Position numbers and translations under genes: made by a program
In this document: in pieces, positions 18,201 to 25,421 of the stretch
Layout of the letters: each line of letters starts with the position of its first letter
Position numbering within the stretch: position 1 is the stretch's first letter
The notes under the pieces: generated by a model
Databases searched by the model: none
Told to the model about the DNA's origin: nothing
The model's input: the letters and a program-made list of their open reading frames with translations, nothing else
Source of the DNA: Nonomuraea endophytica
GTDB taxonomy: Bacteria; Actinomycetota; Actinomycetes; Streptosporangiales; Streptosporangiaceae
Direction of reading: 5' to 3'
Length of the DNA: 64,000 nt
Assembly: GCF_014203235.1 (NCBI RefSeq)
Contig: NZ_JACHIN010000008.1
Span: forward strand, 411,703 to 475,702

Positions 18201-21200
18201 TGCCCTCGGTCTCGATCGGGTCCGGCGACGTGCCGCTCTCCAGCGTGATCCGCAGCTCGGCCTTGTAGCCGATGATGACGTTCTGCTGGTGCTCCATACT
18301 GCGGTCCACCACGGGCTTGAACGCGGTGCCGCCCGCGCTCACCCCTTCCGACCTGGACCGGCCGTGGCCGGCTCCGGCGCTCCACTTGCCCTCGGCGGCG
18401 GTGTCCAGGAGCTCCTCGACCTCCTGGCCGAGTTGGGTGAACGCGTGCTCCGAGCTGACGTCGCCGTTGACGGAGAACCCGAACGACTGGCCGCCGTTCG
18501 CGTTGGTCACCGCGACGCCCAGGTCCTCCTTCCAACGCTCGTCGGTGGAGACGCCGACCCTGCGGGCGTCGCCGTACACGGGCGTCGTGACCACTTCGAG
18601 GCGGGCGTACGGCCGGCCGTTCTTGGTGATCTTCCCCAGCACGCCGGAGTTGATGGACTTGGCCATCTGGCTGTGCCACTTCTCGTACAGGAAGGTGCGC
18701 AGCTGGTGGCGTACGTCGGTGCCGATCTCGGCGTCGCTGCCCAGCGCCGACACCGCGTCCTCGAACATCTTCTGGGTGCCGCTCATCGCGAGGAGCAGGT
18801 GCGGGGGGAAGTCCTCGGTCAGGTTGGACACCGCGCCGGGGAACCTGGCCTCCAGCTCCGACATCCGCTCGAACGTGCCGTCGGAGCGGTCGGTGTGCGC
18901 CATCCCCACCCACATGCGGACGTCCTTGGCGTCACTCCTGGTCCCGGTGTTCACCGCCTCGACGCTCCGCCAGCCGTCCTTCTGGGTTGTGCGGATGTCG
19001 ATCTGCCACTCGGCCTCGGCGGCGAACAGCGTGGACTCGCCCCGGTTGTCCTCGACCGCGCCGCCGACCACGTAGTCGCTGGAGCTGCCGTTCACCGACC
19101 GGGTGCGGGCGTGGCTGACGTCGGCGCCGGGCCCGAAGTCCCTGATCACTCCCTCGAGGAATCCCCTGAAGAAATTGCCCTCGTCCAGGAGCTGGACCAA
19201 CGGCAGCAGGCGCTTGGCCTTCGCCCCGGCCTTGAGCACGTGCACGCGGGCCATCGCCGCCGCGACCGCCAGCCCGCCCTGCGGCAGGCGGCCGATCATC
19301 ATCTCGGAGGCCTTCGCCGCGTGCCCGAGAACCTCGACCAGCTCGCTCGTGGACAGCCTGATCCGGAGCTCGCCCTGGTGGTGGACGCCGACCCGCAGGA
19401 CCGCGCCCTCCTCCGTCACCAGCCGCCGGAAGTGCGCCTTCAGCACCCTTTGGAGCTGGTCGGGGGTGAACGTCTGGTCGACCCCCTGGGCGCGCATCGC
19501 GGCGTTGAGGCGCTCGGTCAGCCTCGTGATGTGCGGCAGCCTGCCGGTCGCCATCGCGTTCGGCAGGATCTCCCGGTCGGGCACCGCCTTGCGCAGGGCC
19601 GTGTCGTAGGCGTCGAGCAGGGTCTTGGCCTCCGCCTCCGTGTTGGCCAACCCGTCCGCGAGGGCGGCCACGACGCTGGGGGTGGCGGTCTTCAGCCAAT
19701 CCAGGTCGGTGGCCAGCTTCGCGTAGCCCTCCTGAGCCGCCTGGGCGGCCCGCCGCGCGTCGGCGTAGGCGCGGATGATGCGCTGGTGGCGGCGCTGGAT
19801 CTCCTGCTGCTTCTTCGCCTCCGCCTCTGCCTTGCGCGCGCGCTCGGTGGCGAACTTGTCGCGCTGCTTCCTCGCCTTCTGGGCGTCCAGCCTGGCCGTG
19901 GTGGCGGCTTCCTTCGCCTTCTTGGCGGTTTCCGCGTGTTCGGCGATCCGCGCGTCCAGCCCGGCGACCGCGTGCGTCAGGGCGTCGGCCTGGTCCTGGG
20001 CGAGCTTGGCGGCGGCGGCCGTTGGAGTCTCAGGGGCCGGCGGCGGCGGTGGGCGCACGCCCTGGTCGCCGGAGACCGTCGGGGACACCGGCGCGCTCGC
20101 GCCGCGCCGCTCCAGGTCGTCGGCGATCACCTGGAGCAGGTCGAGCAGGTCGCGCTGCTTCGCCGGGTCGTTCGTCTCCAGGTAGCGCCTGGCCAGGTGG
20201 CGGTGCTCGTTGTAGCGGGCCGCGACACACGCGTCCTGGGTACGCCCGGTCAGCCTGCCCAGCGCGTTCCTGATCATGCCCTGCCTCGGGGGCGCGGCCA
20301 GGTCCTGCAGCGCGTGGGTGATCTCGTGGACCAGCGTCGTGGAGACCAGGCCGGGGTCCAGGCGGGGCGACAGCCGTACCACGTGGGGGTCGGCGGCGGT
20401 GCCGGCGCCGACCGTGACGTTGCCGTGCGTGTCCAGGCCCGGCCGCTCGTAGCGCACCTCGAAGTGCTGGGTGCCCTGGCCCTCGGTCGTGACCTGGATC
20501 TGCGGGCCGGAGTCCGACCACACGACCGAGCGGACCTCACCGCCGAAGTCGCCGGGCTTCACCTCGTTGCGCGTGATCAGCGTCTTGACCTCGGGGTCGG
20601 CGAGGTCGTTGAGCGGGGTCGGGCGGGTGTCGGCGGCGAACGGCGTCCCCGGGACCGCCCGCGACGTGCGGGGACGGCGGCGGCCGCGCGGCGCGGCGGC
20701 CGGGGTCCTCGGGGTGGTGCGCGGGGCGGGAGTGGTGGCCTGGGGGTTGGCGAGCGCCTTGACCCGCCTGGTCAGTTCGGCGGCGGCCGACTGGTGGTAC
20801 TCGGGGCGCAGCCCGAGGTCGCGCGCCGGGTTCTCCTCGGCGAGGGTGCTCGTGCGAGAGCCGGGGTTGGCGGCGAGCACCGCGTGGGTCACCTCGGTCG
20901 CGGCCTGCCTGCTCTGCGGGGAGCGCTGGGCGAGGCGGGCCAGCGCGTCGAGCGCGCCCTCCGCCTCCGGCCGCCCGGTCGCCCGCGCCATCTCCGCGCC
21001 GAGCCACGCCGCCGCCTGCGCGCGCAGGCGGTCCTCGCGCGCGCCGTCCTTGGCGTTCTGCTCCAGCGACTGCGCGGCCTCGGCGAGCACGTCAGCCGAC
21101 AGTTGTACGGCCCGGCCGCCGTCGGCCAGCAGCACGCTGCCGTCCTGGAGCCAGAGGCCTTCCGGAGCCAGGTGGAGCAGGGCCTCGTCGATCGCCTGCT

Positions 21201-23298
21201 TGGCGGCGAGCTTGGCGTTCCGCTTCTGGGCGGCCGTGGGGGTGGCGGCCGCGGTCTGGTTGCCCGTCTGGTTGCCCGTCTGGGCGCCGCTCTGGGCGGT
21301 CTGCTGGGTGGTGCCCTGGCCTGGGACCGGGGCGGGGACCGGGGTTTGCGGCTGGCCGGGCTGCGGGGCGAGGGCGGGGTCCGGGGTGGTGCCGGGCGCC
21401 TGCTGGGCGGCGGGGTCCGGGCCCGAGGTGGCGGTCTGGGTCGCTCCGGGGTCGGGAGCCGGGGCGGCGTTGGGGTCCGGAGCGGCAGGGGCGTTGGAGG
21501 CCGGAGCGGGCGCGGCGTTCGGGTCTGGAGCCGCTGGGGCGTTGGGATCCGGAGCGGCAGGGGCGGCGTTGGGGTCCGGAGCCGCAGGGGCGTTGGAGGC
21601 CGGAGCGGGCGCGGCGTTGGGATCCGGAGCCGCTGGGGCGTTGGGATCCGGGGCCGCAGGGGCGGCGTTCGGGTCTGGGGCGGGTGCGGCGTTGGGGTCC
21701 GGGGCCGCTGGGGTGGCGTTGGGGTCGGGGGCGGGGGGCTGGGCCTGGTTCTGGCCGGATCCCGTGTTCGCGGTCGGGTTTTGCGGCGTGCTGGGGGGCT
21801 GTGGCGTGCTGGGGGGCTGGGGTTGGGGCGCGTTCGGGGTCTGGGGCGCGTTGGGGTCGGGGGCGGGTGCCGCGTTGGGGTCGGGCTGGGGGGTGTTCGG
21901 GGCGGGCTGGGTGGTGGTGTTGCGGCCGGTGCGCGTGGCGGGGTCGGGGCCCGGCTGTTGCGGGTTCTGGCCGCTCTGGCCGGTGCGGCCGGACCCGCCG
22001 GGGGTGTTCGGGGTGTTCTGGCCGCCGGTGCCGGGGGCGGTGTTCTGGCCGCCGGTCGGCACCGGGCCGCCGGGCTGGTTGCCGCCGGGGCCGCCGCTGG
22101 TGCTCGGCGGAGGTGAGGACGGCGGGGGCGTGTCGCCCGAGCGGGCCTGGTCGGCGGCGTTGGCCAGGTCGTTGGCCGAGGCCAGCGAGGACAGCGGGTG
22201 GGTCACCGCGGTGAAGACGTCGGGGTTGAAGGGGCTGATCGTCCCGGTACGGCCCACGCCGCCCATGAACGCCCCCAGCATGGCCTCCGCGGTGAACGGG
22301 TTGCCCGGCGGCTGCTGGTAGACGATCGTGTTGGCGGCCAGGCTGCCCAGCGGCGAGGCGAAGGCGTTGGTGACGCCGGTGGTCAGCGCCCGTCCGCCGA
22401 AGCCGGGCACGTGGCGGGTGACCCGGGAGATGGGCCTGGTCAGCCACATGCCTACCCCGGCGCCCACGCCCGCGCCGACGGCGGAGGCGAACGTCTTCTT
22501 CCAGTCCCACTCGGTGCGCGTGCCCATCTTCATCTGCTGCCACTGGGCCATGGCGTCGATGAAGGTCTCTTCGCCGATCTCCTCGATGAGTTCCTTGCCG
22601 AGCGGCGTGGACAGCAGCCGCAGCAGCGCGGCGCGGCCGGTGGCGCCGCTGAGCACGGTGAGGCGGGCCAGGCCGGCCGCGCCGACCTCGCGCCCGGCCA
22701 TGGCGGCGAGCCTGGACAGGATGCGGGTGATGGCGGCGCGCGCGGCGGTGGCGAAGGGGCCGACGAGCGGCGCGGAGGAGCCGGCGGTGAAGAACGCCAC
22801 GAACAGGGCGACGGCGATGGCGACGACCGTGACCCAGAAGGCGACGTTGACGGAGAGCTTGGAGTACTGGGTCTCGACGGCGAAGTTGCCGGCCTCCAGC
22901 GAGCGGGCCTCGGCGTCGCGGGCGACGCCGACCATGCCGGCCTGCGGCCCGCACAACTCCCGGGCCCGCCCGACAAATCCGTACATGGAGGGGGTGGCGC
23001 ACCCGGAGACGATCTTCCTGGCGGCCCGGCCGGCGTCGTCGAGCTGGGCCGTGGCGCCGACGCCTAGCGCGGCGTAGGACTGGGCGAGCTTGGACAGCGC
23101 GTGTTCACTGGCCTGGGGCCACTTCTGGCCGCCCGAGAGCATGGGGATCAGCCAGACGTTGACCCATTCGGGGAGCGTGGAGTTCTCCCACGCGGGCCGT
23201 ACGTCTCTGTCGATGAGCGCCCAGCCCTGTGGCCGCCCGCCGCCCGCCCCCAGCACCTCCGAACCGGTGCCGGGCTGCCCGCCGCTGGTCGTCGTCAC
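12271..23298 (-). CDS. Giant WXG-like polymorphic-toxin-type protein with two zincin-like modules
   Basis: 3675-residue protein, start GTG at 23298. Order of parts: residues 1-150, helical WXG-like N-terminus as in type VII-secreted toxins; about 152-172, one hydrophobic segment (AFWVTVVAIAVALFVAFF) followed by helical hydrophobic sequence; about 385-690, Pro/Ala/Asn/Asp-rich linker with a 33-residue tandem repeat; about 920-1090, module with LVHEITHALQ (HExxH at 991-995); about 1095-1215, Ala/Lys/Arg/Glu-rich coiled coil; about 1220-2890, beta-rich region with five Gly/Ser/Asn-rich segments; about 2890-2950, second Pro/Ala/Ser linker; about 2960-3170, second zincin-like module (LVHEVSHALQ, HExxH at 3113-3117); then an unrecognised C-terminal domain ending with a Cys-rich CLCPDDEPCVCGH. 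The two HExxH modules align with each other, including a downstream NEH(R/A)HL. It is probably a contact- or type VII-exported toxin; activity is unproven. Confidence 0.8.
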   Translation of the reverse strand: MTTTSGGQPGTGSEVLGAGGGRPQGWALIDRDVRPAWENSTLPEWVNVWLIPMLSGGQKWPQASEHALSKLAQSYAALGVGATAQLDDAGRAARKIVSGCATPSMYGFVGRARELCGPQAGMVGVARDAEARSLEAGNFAVETQYSKLSVNVAFWVTVVAIAVALFVAFFTAGSSAPLVGPFATAARAAITRILSRLAAMAGREVGAAGLARLTVLSGATGRAALLRLLSTPLGKELIEEIGEETFIDAMAQWQQMKMGTRTEWDWKKTFASAVGAGVGAGVGMWLTRPISRVTRHVPGFGGRALTTGVTNAFASPLGSLAANTIVYQQPPGNPFTAEAMLGAFMGGVGRTGTISPFNPDVFTAVTHPLSSLASANDLANAADQARSGDTPPPSSPPPSTSGGPGGNQPGGPVPTGGQNTAPGTGGQNTPNTPGGSGRTGQSGQNPQQPGPDPATRTGRNTTTQPAPNTPQPDPNAAPAPDPNAPQTPNAPQPQPPSTPQPPSTPQNPTANTGSGQNQAQPPAPDPNATPAAPDPNAAPAPDPNAAPAAPDPNAPAAPDPNAAPAPASNAPAAPDPNAAPAAPDPNAPAAPDPNAAPAPASNAPAAPDPNAAPAPDPGATQTATSGPDPAAQQAPGTTPDPALAPQPGQPQTPVPAPVPGQGTTQQTAQSGAQTGNQTGNQTAAATPTAAQKRNAKLAAKQAIDEALLHLAPEGLWLQDGSVLLADGGRAVQLSADVLAEAAQSLEQNAKDGAREDRLRAQAAAWLGAEMARATGRPEAEGALDALARLAQRSPQSRQAATEVTHAVLAANPGSRTSTLAEENPARDLGLRPEYHQSAAAELTRRVKALANPQATTPAPRTTPRTPAAAPRGRRRPRTSRAVPGTPFAADTRPTPLNDLADPEVKTLITRNEVKPGDFGGEVRSVVWSDSGPQIQVTTEGQGTQHFEVRYERPGLDTHGNVTVGAGTAADPHVVRLSPRLDPGLVSTTLVHEITHALQDLAAPPRQGMIRNALGRLTGRTQDACVAARYNEHRHLARRYLETNDPAKQRDLLDLLQVIADDLERRGASAPVSPTVSGDQGVRPPPPPAPETPTAAAAKLAQDQADALTHAVAGLDARIAEHAETAKKAKEAATTARLDAQKARKQRDKFATERARKAEAEAKKQQEIQRRHQRIIRAYADARRAAQAAQEGYAKLATDLDWLKTATPSVVAALADGLANTEAEAKTLLDAYDTALRKAVPDREILPNAMATGRLPHITRLTERLNAAMRAQGVDQTFTPDQLQRVLKAHFRRLVTEEGAVLRVGVHHQGELRIRLSTSELVEVLGHAAKASEMMIGRLPQGGLAVAAAMARVHVLKAGAKAKRLLPLVQLLDEGNFFRGFLEGVIRDFGPGADVSHARTRSVNGSSSDYVVGGAVEDNRGESTLFAAEAEWQIDIRTTQKDGWRSVEAVNTGTRSDAKDVRMWVGMAHTDRSDGTFERMSELEARFPGAVSNLTEDFPPHLLLAMSGTQKMFEDAVSALGSDAEIGTDVRHQLRTFLYEKWHSQMAKSINSGVLGKITKNGRPYARLEVVTTPVYGDARRVGVSTDERWKEDLGVAVTNANGGQSFGFSVNGDVSSEHAFTQLGQEVEELLDTAAEGKWSAGAGHGRSRSEGVSAGGTAFKPVVDRSMEHQQNVIIGYKAELRITLESGTSPDPIETEGKLHMVVAESAAARADLPFDPAAVLYGPDGTPRRDSKGRILLRDDPEELTNPNERKKKEEARSIWQGNQRHQLPDAVFALVTEVENLPAVVRDTLKGLREAGLLPKIANGRPVFPLDDPLKAASQFDNLVEVADQLSDLRIRTGLNQAIQQNIHFDLTLNSRFHATEHVTVEVDLSADLDTTEVVATTDKRAEALLNIGSNTGVASEGHGRSTGVNGGVNAGHSPGENTEGAKYGARTGGGAGVSKNSGSSMGDTGNDVTLIETTTEMAVTETKGRAKVFLHREGKEPKELSNRAVVIHMMTPIDLLLDRDRPPGEWQTIPADLLDQATLLHVDTRGFLDAARRLLPRLMGRGSPAFHHIAAFLGVHNVSAHPFRKSPYMTRFAVRGQGRFGPAHGQLKLDWNMGQMQFLTSSPLVIGDIFLQLFSQGTSLGTSSNVGVNGGGNYGHQEEDNGNFGGSTGTNGSWNQGHNTSRLLIWGRERLTIDIGQQYLFRASVDFPMSAFDPGDLSGIRTVTVDDRTVLFSVPEEVVLRMYAQGDMQVPLHQVADAVERFLDGNLELDRTVAVPLAKRYLMALRAHKATGDPEIPLSDRHTPQALLDALAKLPGMAPMKDAPEGSRMTKASELAAKVRKVILPDHIATRMGMTKFDSTTFTNNGERTEVFDAVLDAIEEVAPGSLLGDPAVLDKLDGSLSGKRWRGKIDNMLGRGHKDSFTMRVGSTGRTERFTVKIRMELDPDSAEDLGPTKTKVPLDQDYTYEEEGVTESVGRSLGTELGGADAETSGGQDASASTDRNRSRSGSYSQQETSVERYGGPADMHRVRQTGTLVIEVERRPVRKRFWNFRSGTRRLVDQTLHPGRPAETKVVLDVEMVRLIESDEIIPAENAPAAPATQAQTDPRQIIRLPVTTKTETVVTDGSITQNLAAALRAGGRFSKRAMLERMNELEALVNDLALTTLFDRMAGQGGLTNGRLNGPTGSGLAFDIGLSARPHVNAVVVGPLDARELGRIHRVQRMASASTGRSRLLPVSRSVGAADDSTTLKGGYNVGDQASDRVTTSMGNRDEATDHQRGTMLKVEFHVAYDGTLTQITRTPRGRETRSTPDFLPNVGTATVVVAMFEGEFEQMMADVEAGIPLGAGWAFTPPSLNHGTLLLEGAATAADPLAPLVEARRKAFEERVPVHLTVTEHDGTVRGYLFGPDGTVRSDERDLGFAEAFGTVPELLVQLSRDHNLDLRHLFHTSPVEGSLSDKIRAELDNRKISYAAPAPAFPPASATPAASPGTPAAGSASQASPGSSAPTPGPSAPGPSAPSPALPGSPFAVDARPASMPDLDHDELAAIQLTPGSFGGAVTTLSWMADGTTMEIVTPTHGLLYVRFTIGDPGAADNARISTGTNQDDPLVVVLRPRLHPYAVESTLVHEVSHALQEEAANQEGRSQGVVRTFLPGQQVREGQDHCLTPRLNEHAHLSGLWNRATDAVAQLNLAQAIEAIAADIESRGHPAPPPPWGDGPRVKTVPRQGSIADLLNTGAGPVVDSATAIGALDTSPAALDRLADAAGVTSITPAGPGRFTVEWPGGSLELLVSKSAAPPGQVDVYPQLGRPGQLVLEVSALNAAEVLLKTATQIARQSAGLPPGGIMNDGTLPAGPAIGADDVPALVRVRTAVRALADAPKPMRAQRENELSEAAAQAGLNVGGIEARTRMILAARAGQLAPVHVNALYSVFGQRAIPPVRAAAAAVARAAEQAGAEIRVYGDALLDLVVPGQRPVAVELSSHRATRGEPLTVTVHRGVARYQVAALGSFGAIERNAAGEAAAMISALQGVPAGAGMLRRNPPADPATAPTTLTVEDHKAIARLREAVRQVDAATPYQRPARLRVLVETAAAFGVGDNPHLRGHLPSDLADALARLVDGRGRVDEPVAFRQSIRELLDGRTPPTDRAERARQLANTTGYFPYECLCPDDEPCVCGHRAIRFPVRREPADAS
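21472..21669. repeat. 99-bp tandem duplication in the proline-rich linker
   Basis: Two nearly identical 99-base units (21472-21570 and 21571-21669) encode two 33-residue copies of the linker pattern PDPNAAPA and PASNAPAA. Differences between copies are mostly silent (for example ggatcc versus ggtctg), so the duplication is probably not an assembly artefact but is old enough to have diverged. Shorter PDPNA(A)PA units continue on both sides (about 21450-21740). Confidence 0.85.
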
Positions 23299-23325
23299 GC
23301 CGTCCCCGTCATCCGCTCCTCAGTG

Positions 23326-23676
23326 TCAGACTTCTTTGATCTGTGCGCGGGCCAGCATCTCCTGGCCCATCCCGGTGTCGGTCGTGCGTACGTTGTCGAC
23401 GACCTTCCGGGCCCGGTCCCCCGCGTCGCGTAACTGGTTGGGCAGGTCGACGAAGCGGTAGACCAGCTTGTACGGACCGTCGTCGCGGCAGTGCTTCTGC
23501 CAGAAGGCCTTGCCCTCCAGGCCGTCGCCCCAGGGCGAGGTGGCGAGGCAGGCCCGCACCTCGGCGGCCAGCTTGGCGACCTCCCGCTCCATGTCGCCGG
23601 CCATCGTGGACCACTGGCCGATGCCCTCGTAGGCGACGGGCTTGTAGATCTCGATGCCATATTCGTCGCGGCTCAT
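23326..23676 (-). CDS. WXG100-like small protein
   Basis: 116-residue, mainly helical protein with a central SPWGDGLEGKAFW turn, reminiscent of the Trp-x-Gly hairpin of WXG100 (EsxA/EsxB-like) proteins. Helices on both sides fit a helical hairpin. No signal peptide is visible, as expected for substrates or chaperones of type VII secretion. The start overlaps the stop of the YbaB-like gene (ATGA), and the stop lies 27 bases before the giant toxin start, so it is the middle gene of the operon. It probably acts as secretion partner or chaperone of the toxin; this is inferred from family and context. Confidence 0.75.
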   Translation of the reverse strand: MSRDEYGIEIYKPVAYEGIGQWSTMAGDMEREVAKLAAEVRACLATSPWGDGLEGKAFWQKHCRDDGPYKLVYRFVDLPNQLRDAGDRARKVVDNVRTTDTGMGQEMLARAQIKEV

Positions 23677-24077
23677 CGACGCCCGCCCATCTGGTCGGCC
23701 AACTGGGCCATCACGGTTTCGAGGTCGCCGTCGAGATGCGCCTGCATCTGCTCGGCGGGGATCAGCGGCGAGAAGAGCTCCAGGAGCTGCTCGCGGACCT
23801 TCTCCCCGGCCCGCTGGACGGTCTCGGTGATGGTGTCGGCGAGGGTCCTGGCGTCGGGGTGCCGGTAGATGCGCGGGTCGAGGTCGAGCCTGATCAGCTC
23901 GCCGCGCGAGCCCACGGTGGCGTTGACGAGCCCGTCGCGCGACTTCTCCGTGACCTGCAGGGCCCTGGCCTTGGCGTGGAGCTCGGTTCCCTCGCTCTGG
24001 AGCCGCATGAACGTCGTGCGGAGCTCGTCGGCGTACGCCTGCAGTCCCGCGGCGTCCCTGTCCTCGGAAGAGTCCAT
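23673..24077 (-). CDS. YbaB/EbfC-family protein
   Basis: 134-residue protein with the YbaB/EbfC layout: a long first helix (AGLQAYADELRTTFMRLQ), a central sheet (GLVNATVGSRGELIRLDLDP) and a C-terminal helix. The family founder is a nucleoid-associated DNA-binding protein, but actinobacterial copies are frequent next to WXG100-toxin operons, where they may be accessory or chaperone-like. I chose the ATG at 24077, which has GGAGG about four bases upstream; a longer start at 24098 (MCAQGGEMDSS) would translate the Shine-Dalgarno. It is the first gene of the toxin operon, preceded by an 88-base gap with repeated TTCCGACAC motifs. Confidence 0.82.
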   Translation of the reverse strand: MDSSEDRDAAGLQAYADELRTTFMRLQSEGTELHAKARALQVTEKSRDGLVNATVGSRGELIRLDLDPRIYRHPDARTLADTITETVQRAGEKVREQLLELFSPLIPAEQMQAHLDGDLETVMAQLADQMGGRR

Positions 24078-24113
24078 CTCACCTCCCTGGGCACACACGT
24101 GTTAAGAGGTAGT

Positions 24114-24163
24114 TTCCGACACATGAACACCATTCGACAAGATCGGGCGAAAAATTCCGACAC
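24114..24163 (-). promoter_or_regulatory. Three phased TTC(C)GACA repeats upstream of the toxin operon
   Basis: TTCCGACAC at 24114-24122 and again at 24155-24163, exactly 41 bases apart, with a related TTCGACAA at 24133-24140 roughly midway. The copies are in the same direction and about 20 bases apart, which is two helical turns, so they would lie on one face of the DNA. They occupy the gap in front of the YbaB-like gene and suggest cooperative binding of a regulator. Confidence 0.5.
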
Positions 24164-24165
24164 TG

Positions 24166-24549
24166 TCACGGGTGGATGTCGAGTGCCTGTTCGGTTGGCT
24201 CGCCGGTTTCCGCACGGGGGACCCAGCGCCGGTAGACGCCGCGCTCGGCACGTTCCATCCCCAGGGCCACGGCCTCCGGGGTCGAGCCGCCCAGGTACTC
24301 CAGCAGCAACGCGTCCTCCCGCTCGTCGCTGACCAGGAACTCCCGCCCGCCCCACGCGCACACGGTGAACACCGCCCACAGGCCCTCGCACTCGGCCACG
24401 GGCACGATCCTGACGTGGCAGCCCGGCTCGACCTCGGTGAACCCCTCGGCGGGCTCGTCGCGGCGCAGCCGTACCCAGACCTCCAGGGCGGTGGCGTCGG
24501 GGCTGGCGGGATAGTCGGCGCCGCGCCAGCGCGCCCGGTAGCCGCTCAC
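24166..24549 (-). CDS. Unknown protein, last gene of the ngc-GNAT-SseB unit
   Basis: 127-residue soluble protein starting at the GTG at 24549, which overlaps the stop of the SseB-like gene. No family recognised. Visible features are a basic, tryptophan-containing N-terminus (YRARWRGADYP), a central beta-rich part (VWVRLRRDEPAEGF, CHVRIVPVAECEGLWAVF), and a C-terminal helix pair around LLEYLGGSTPEAVALGMERAE. There is no signal peptide or membrane segment. Tight overlap with its neighbour suggests a linked function or simply the end of a long operon. The annotation is limited to hypothetical. Confidence 0.6.
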   Translation of the reverse strand: MSGYRARWRGADYPASPDATALEVWVRLRRDEPAEGFTEVEPGCHVRIVPVAECEGLWAVFTVCAWGGREFLVSDEREDALLLEYLGGSTPEAVALGMERAERGVYRRWVPRAETGEPTEQALDIHP

Positions 24550-25421
24550 GTGGCCCGCCCGACCGCGAACCAGCGGCGCACGTCGCCGTGGTAGACCGCG
24601 CGCCGGATCTCGGTTCCGGCGCTGGTCAGCTCCCAGATCTCGGCGCCGTGGGTGAGTGCGACGCCGTACACCTTGTATTCGCGGATCACCTGGTCGCGGT
24701 TGGGCACCAGGCCGAGCCCGACGAAGGGCGGCTCCTCGACGACCCACCCGGCCACCGCCTCGCGCCGCGCCTCGTCGGTCCCCCCGTACGGCGTGCGGTA
24801 CATCTCCAGGCCGACCGGCCGCCAGCGCAGCAGGTTGAGCGAGCCGTCAGAGGTGAGGAAGTCCGGCTGCGCGAGCGCGTCGGCCAGCACGGCGGGCGTG
24901 GCGATGTGCGAGACGTCGAGGGCGTGGTGACAGTAGCCGGAGACCCTGGGTTCGCCGCCGGTCAGCAGGGCGTGGATCTCGCTCGCGCGCAGGAGCTTCT
25001 GCACCACCGGCACGCCGGACTCCGGCGCGAGCGCCAGGTCCTGGACGAGCGTGGGCACGGCGAGCCTGGCGACGGTGCCCGACTCCAGGTTGAAGGCGAC
25101 CGGCAGGCCGGGGTTGATCGCCAGCCCCCAGTGCGGATCCGGCCAGCCCGCGGCCAGTTCGACCATGGAGACGACGCGGAAGTGCTCGGTGATCTGGCCG
25201 AACCCGATGGCCATGGCCTCGGGAGAGGTGTAGGCCAGCACCCACGTACGCCCGTCCGCCTCGGCGGTCGGCCACACGATCGGCTCGGTGCCTTCGAAGG
25301 CCGCCCGCGACATCGGCAACGCCAGGTCGGCGTCCTTCAGCAGGCTCAGGCAGAGCGCGGTACGCCCCTCGGCGAACGCCGCCCCGAGCCGTTCGTCGAA
25401 AGACTCCTCCCCCTCCGTCAT
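24546..25421 (-). CDS. SseB N-terminal-domain protein
   Basis: 291-residue protein with an SseB-like N-terminal domain: residues 1-120 include LGAAFAEGRTALCLSLLKDADLALPMS, PTAEADGRTWVLAYTSPEAM and WGLAINPGLPVAFNLE, the family pattern of a value read-out followed by NPG. The C-terminal half (about residues 130-291) has no family I recognise. SseB-fold proteins of actinobacteria are common around type VII and polymorphic-toxin loci, but a biochemical role is unknown. The start overlaps the GNAT stop (ATGA) and the stop overlaps the following GTG, so three genes form one translationally coupled unit at the end of the ngc operon. Confidence 0.75.
   Translation of the reverse strand: MTEGEESFDERLGAAFAEGRTALCLSLLKDADLALPMSRAAFEGTEPIVWPTAEADGRTWVLAYTSPEAMAIGFGQITEHFRVVSMVELAAGWPDPHWGLAINPGLPVAFNLESGTVARLAVPTLVQDLALAPESGVPVVQKLLRASEIHALLTGGEPRVSGYCHHALDVSHIATPAVLADALAQPDFLTSDGSLNLLRWRPVGLEMYRTPYGGTDEARREAVAGWVVEEPPFVGLGLVPNRDQVIREYKVYGVALTHGAEIWELTSAGTEIRRAVYHGDVRRWFAVGRAT

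Noticed and set aside
21450..21740. Possible CRISPR array or minisatellite in the 21.5-kb repeat
   Set aside because: Repeats have no unique spacers, keep the reading frame (units are multiples of three), and encode a Pro/Ala/Asn linker of the giant protein.
17701..22116. 1471-codon open frame on the plus strand opposite the giant gene
   Set aside because: Shadow frame: long Gly/Val/Arg runs opposite the Pro/Ala repeats of the real gene, with no start context and no family features.
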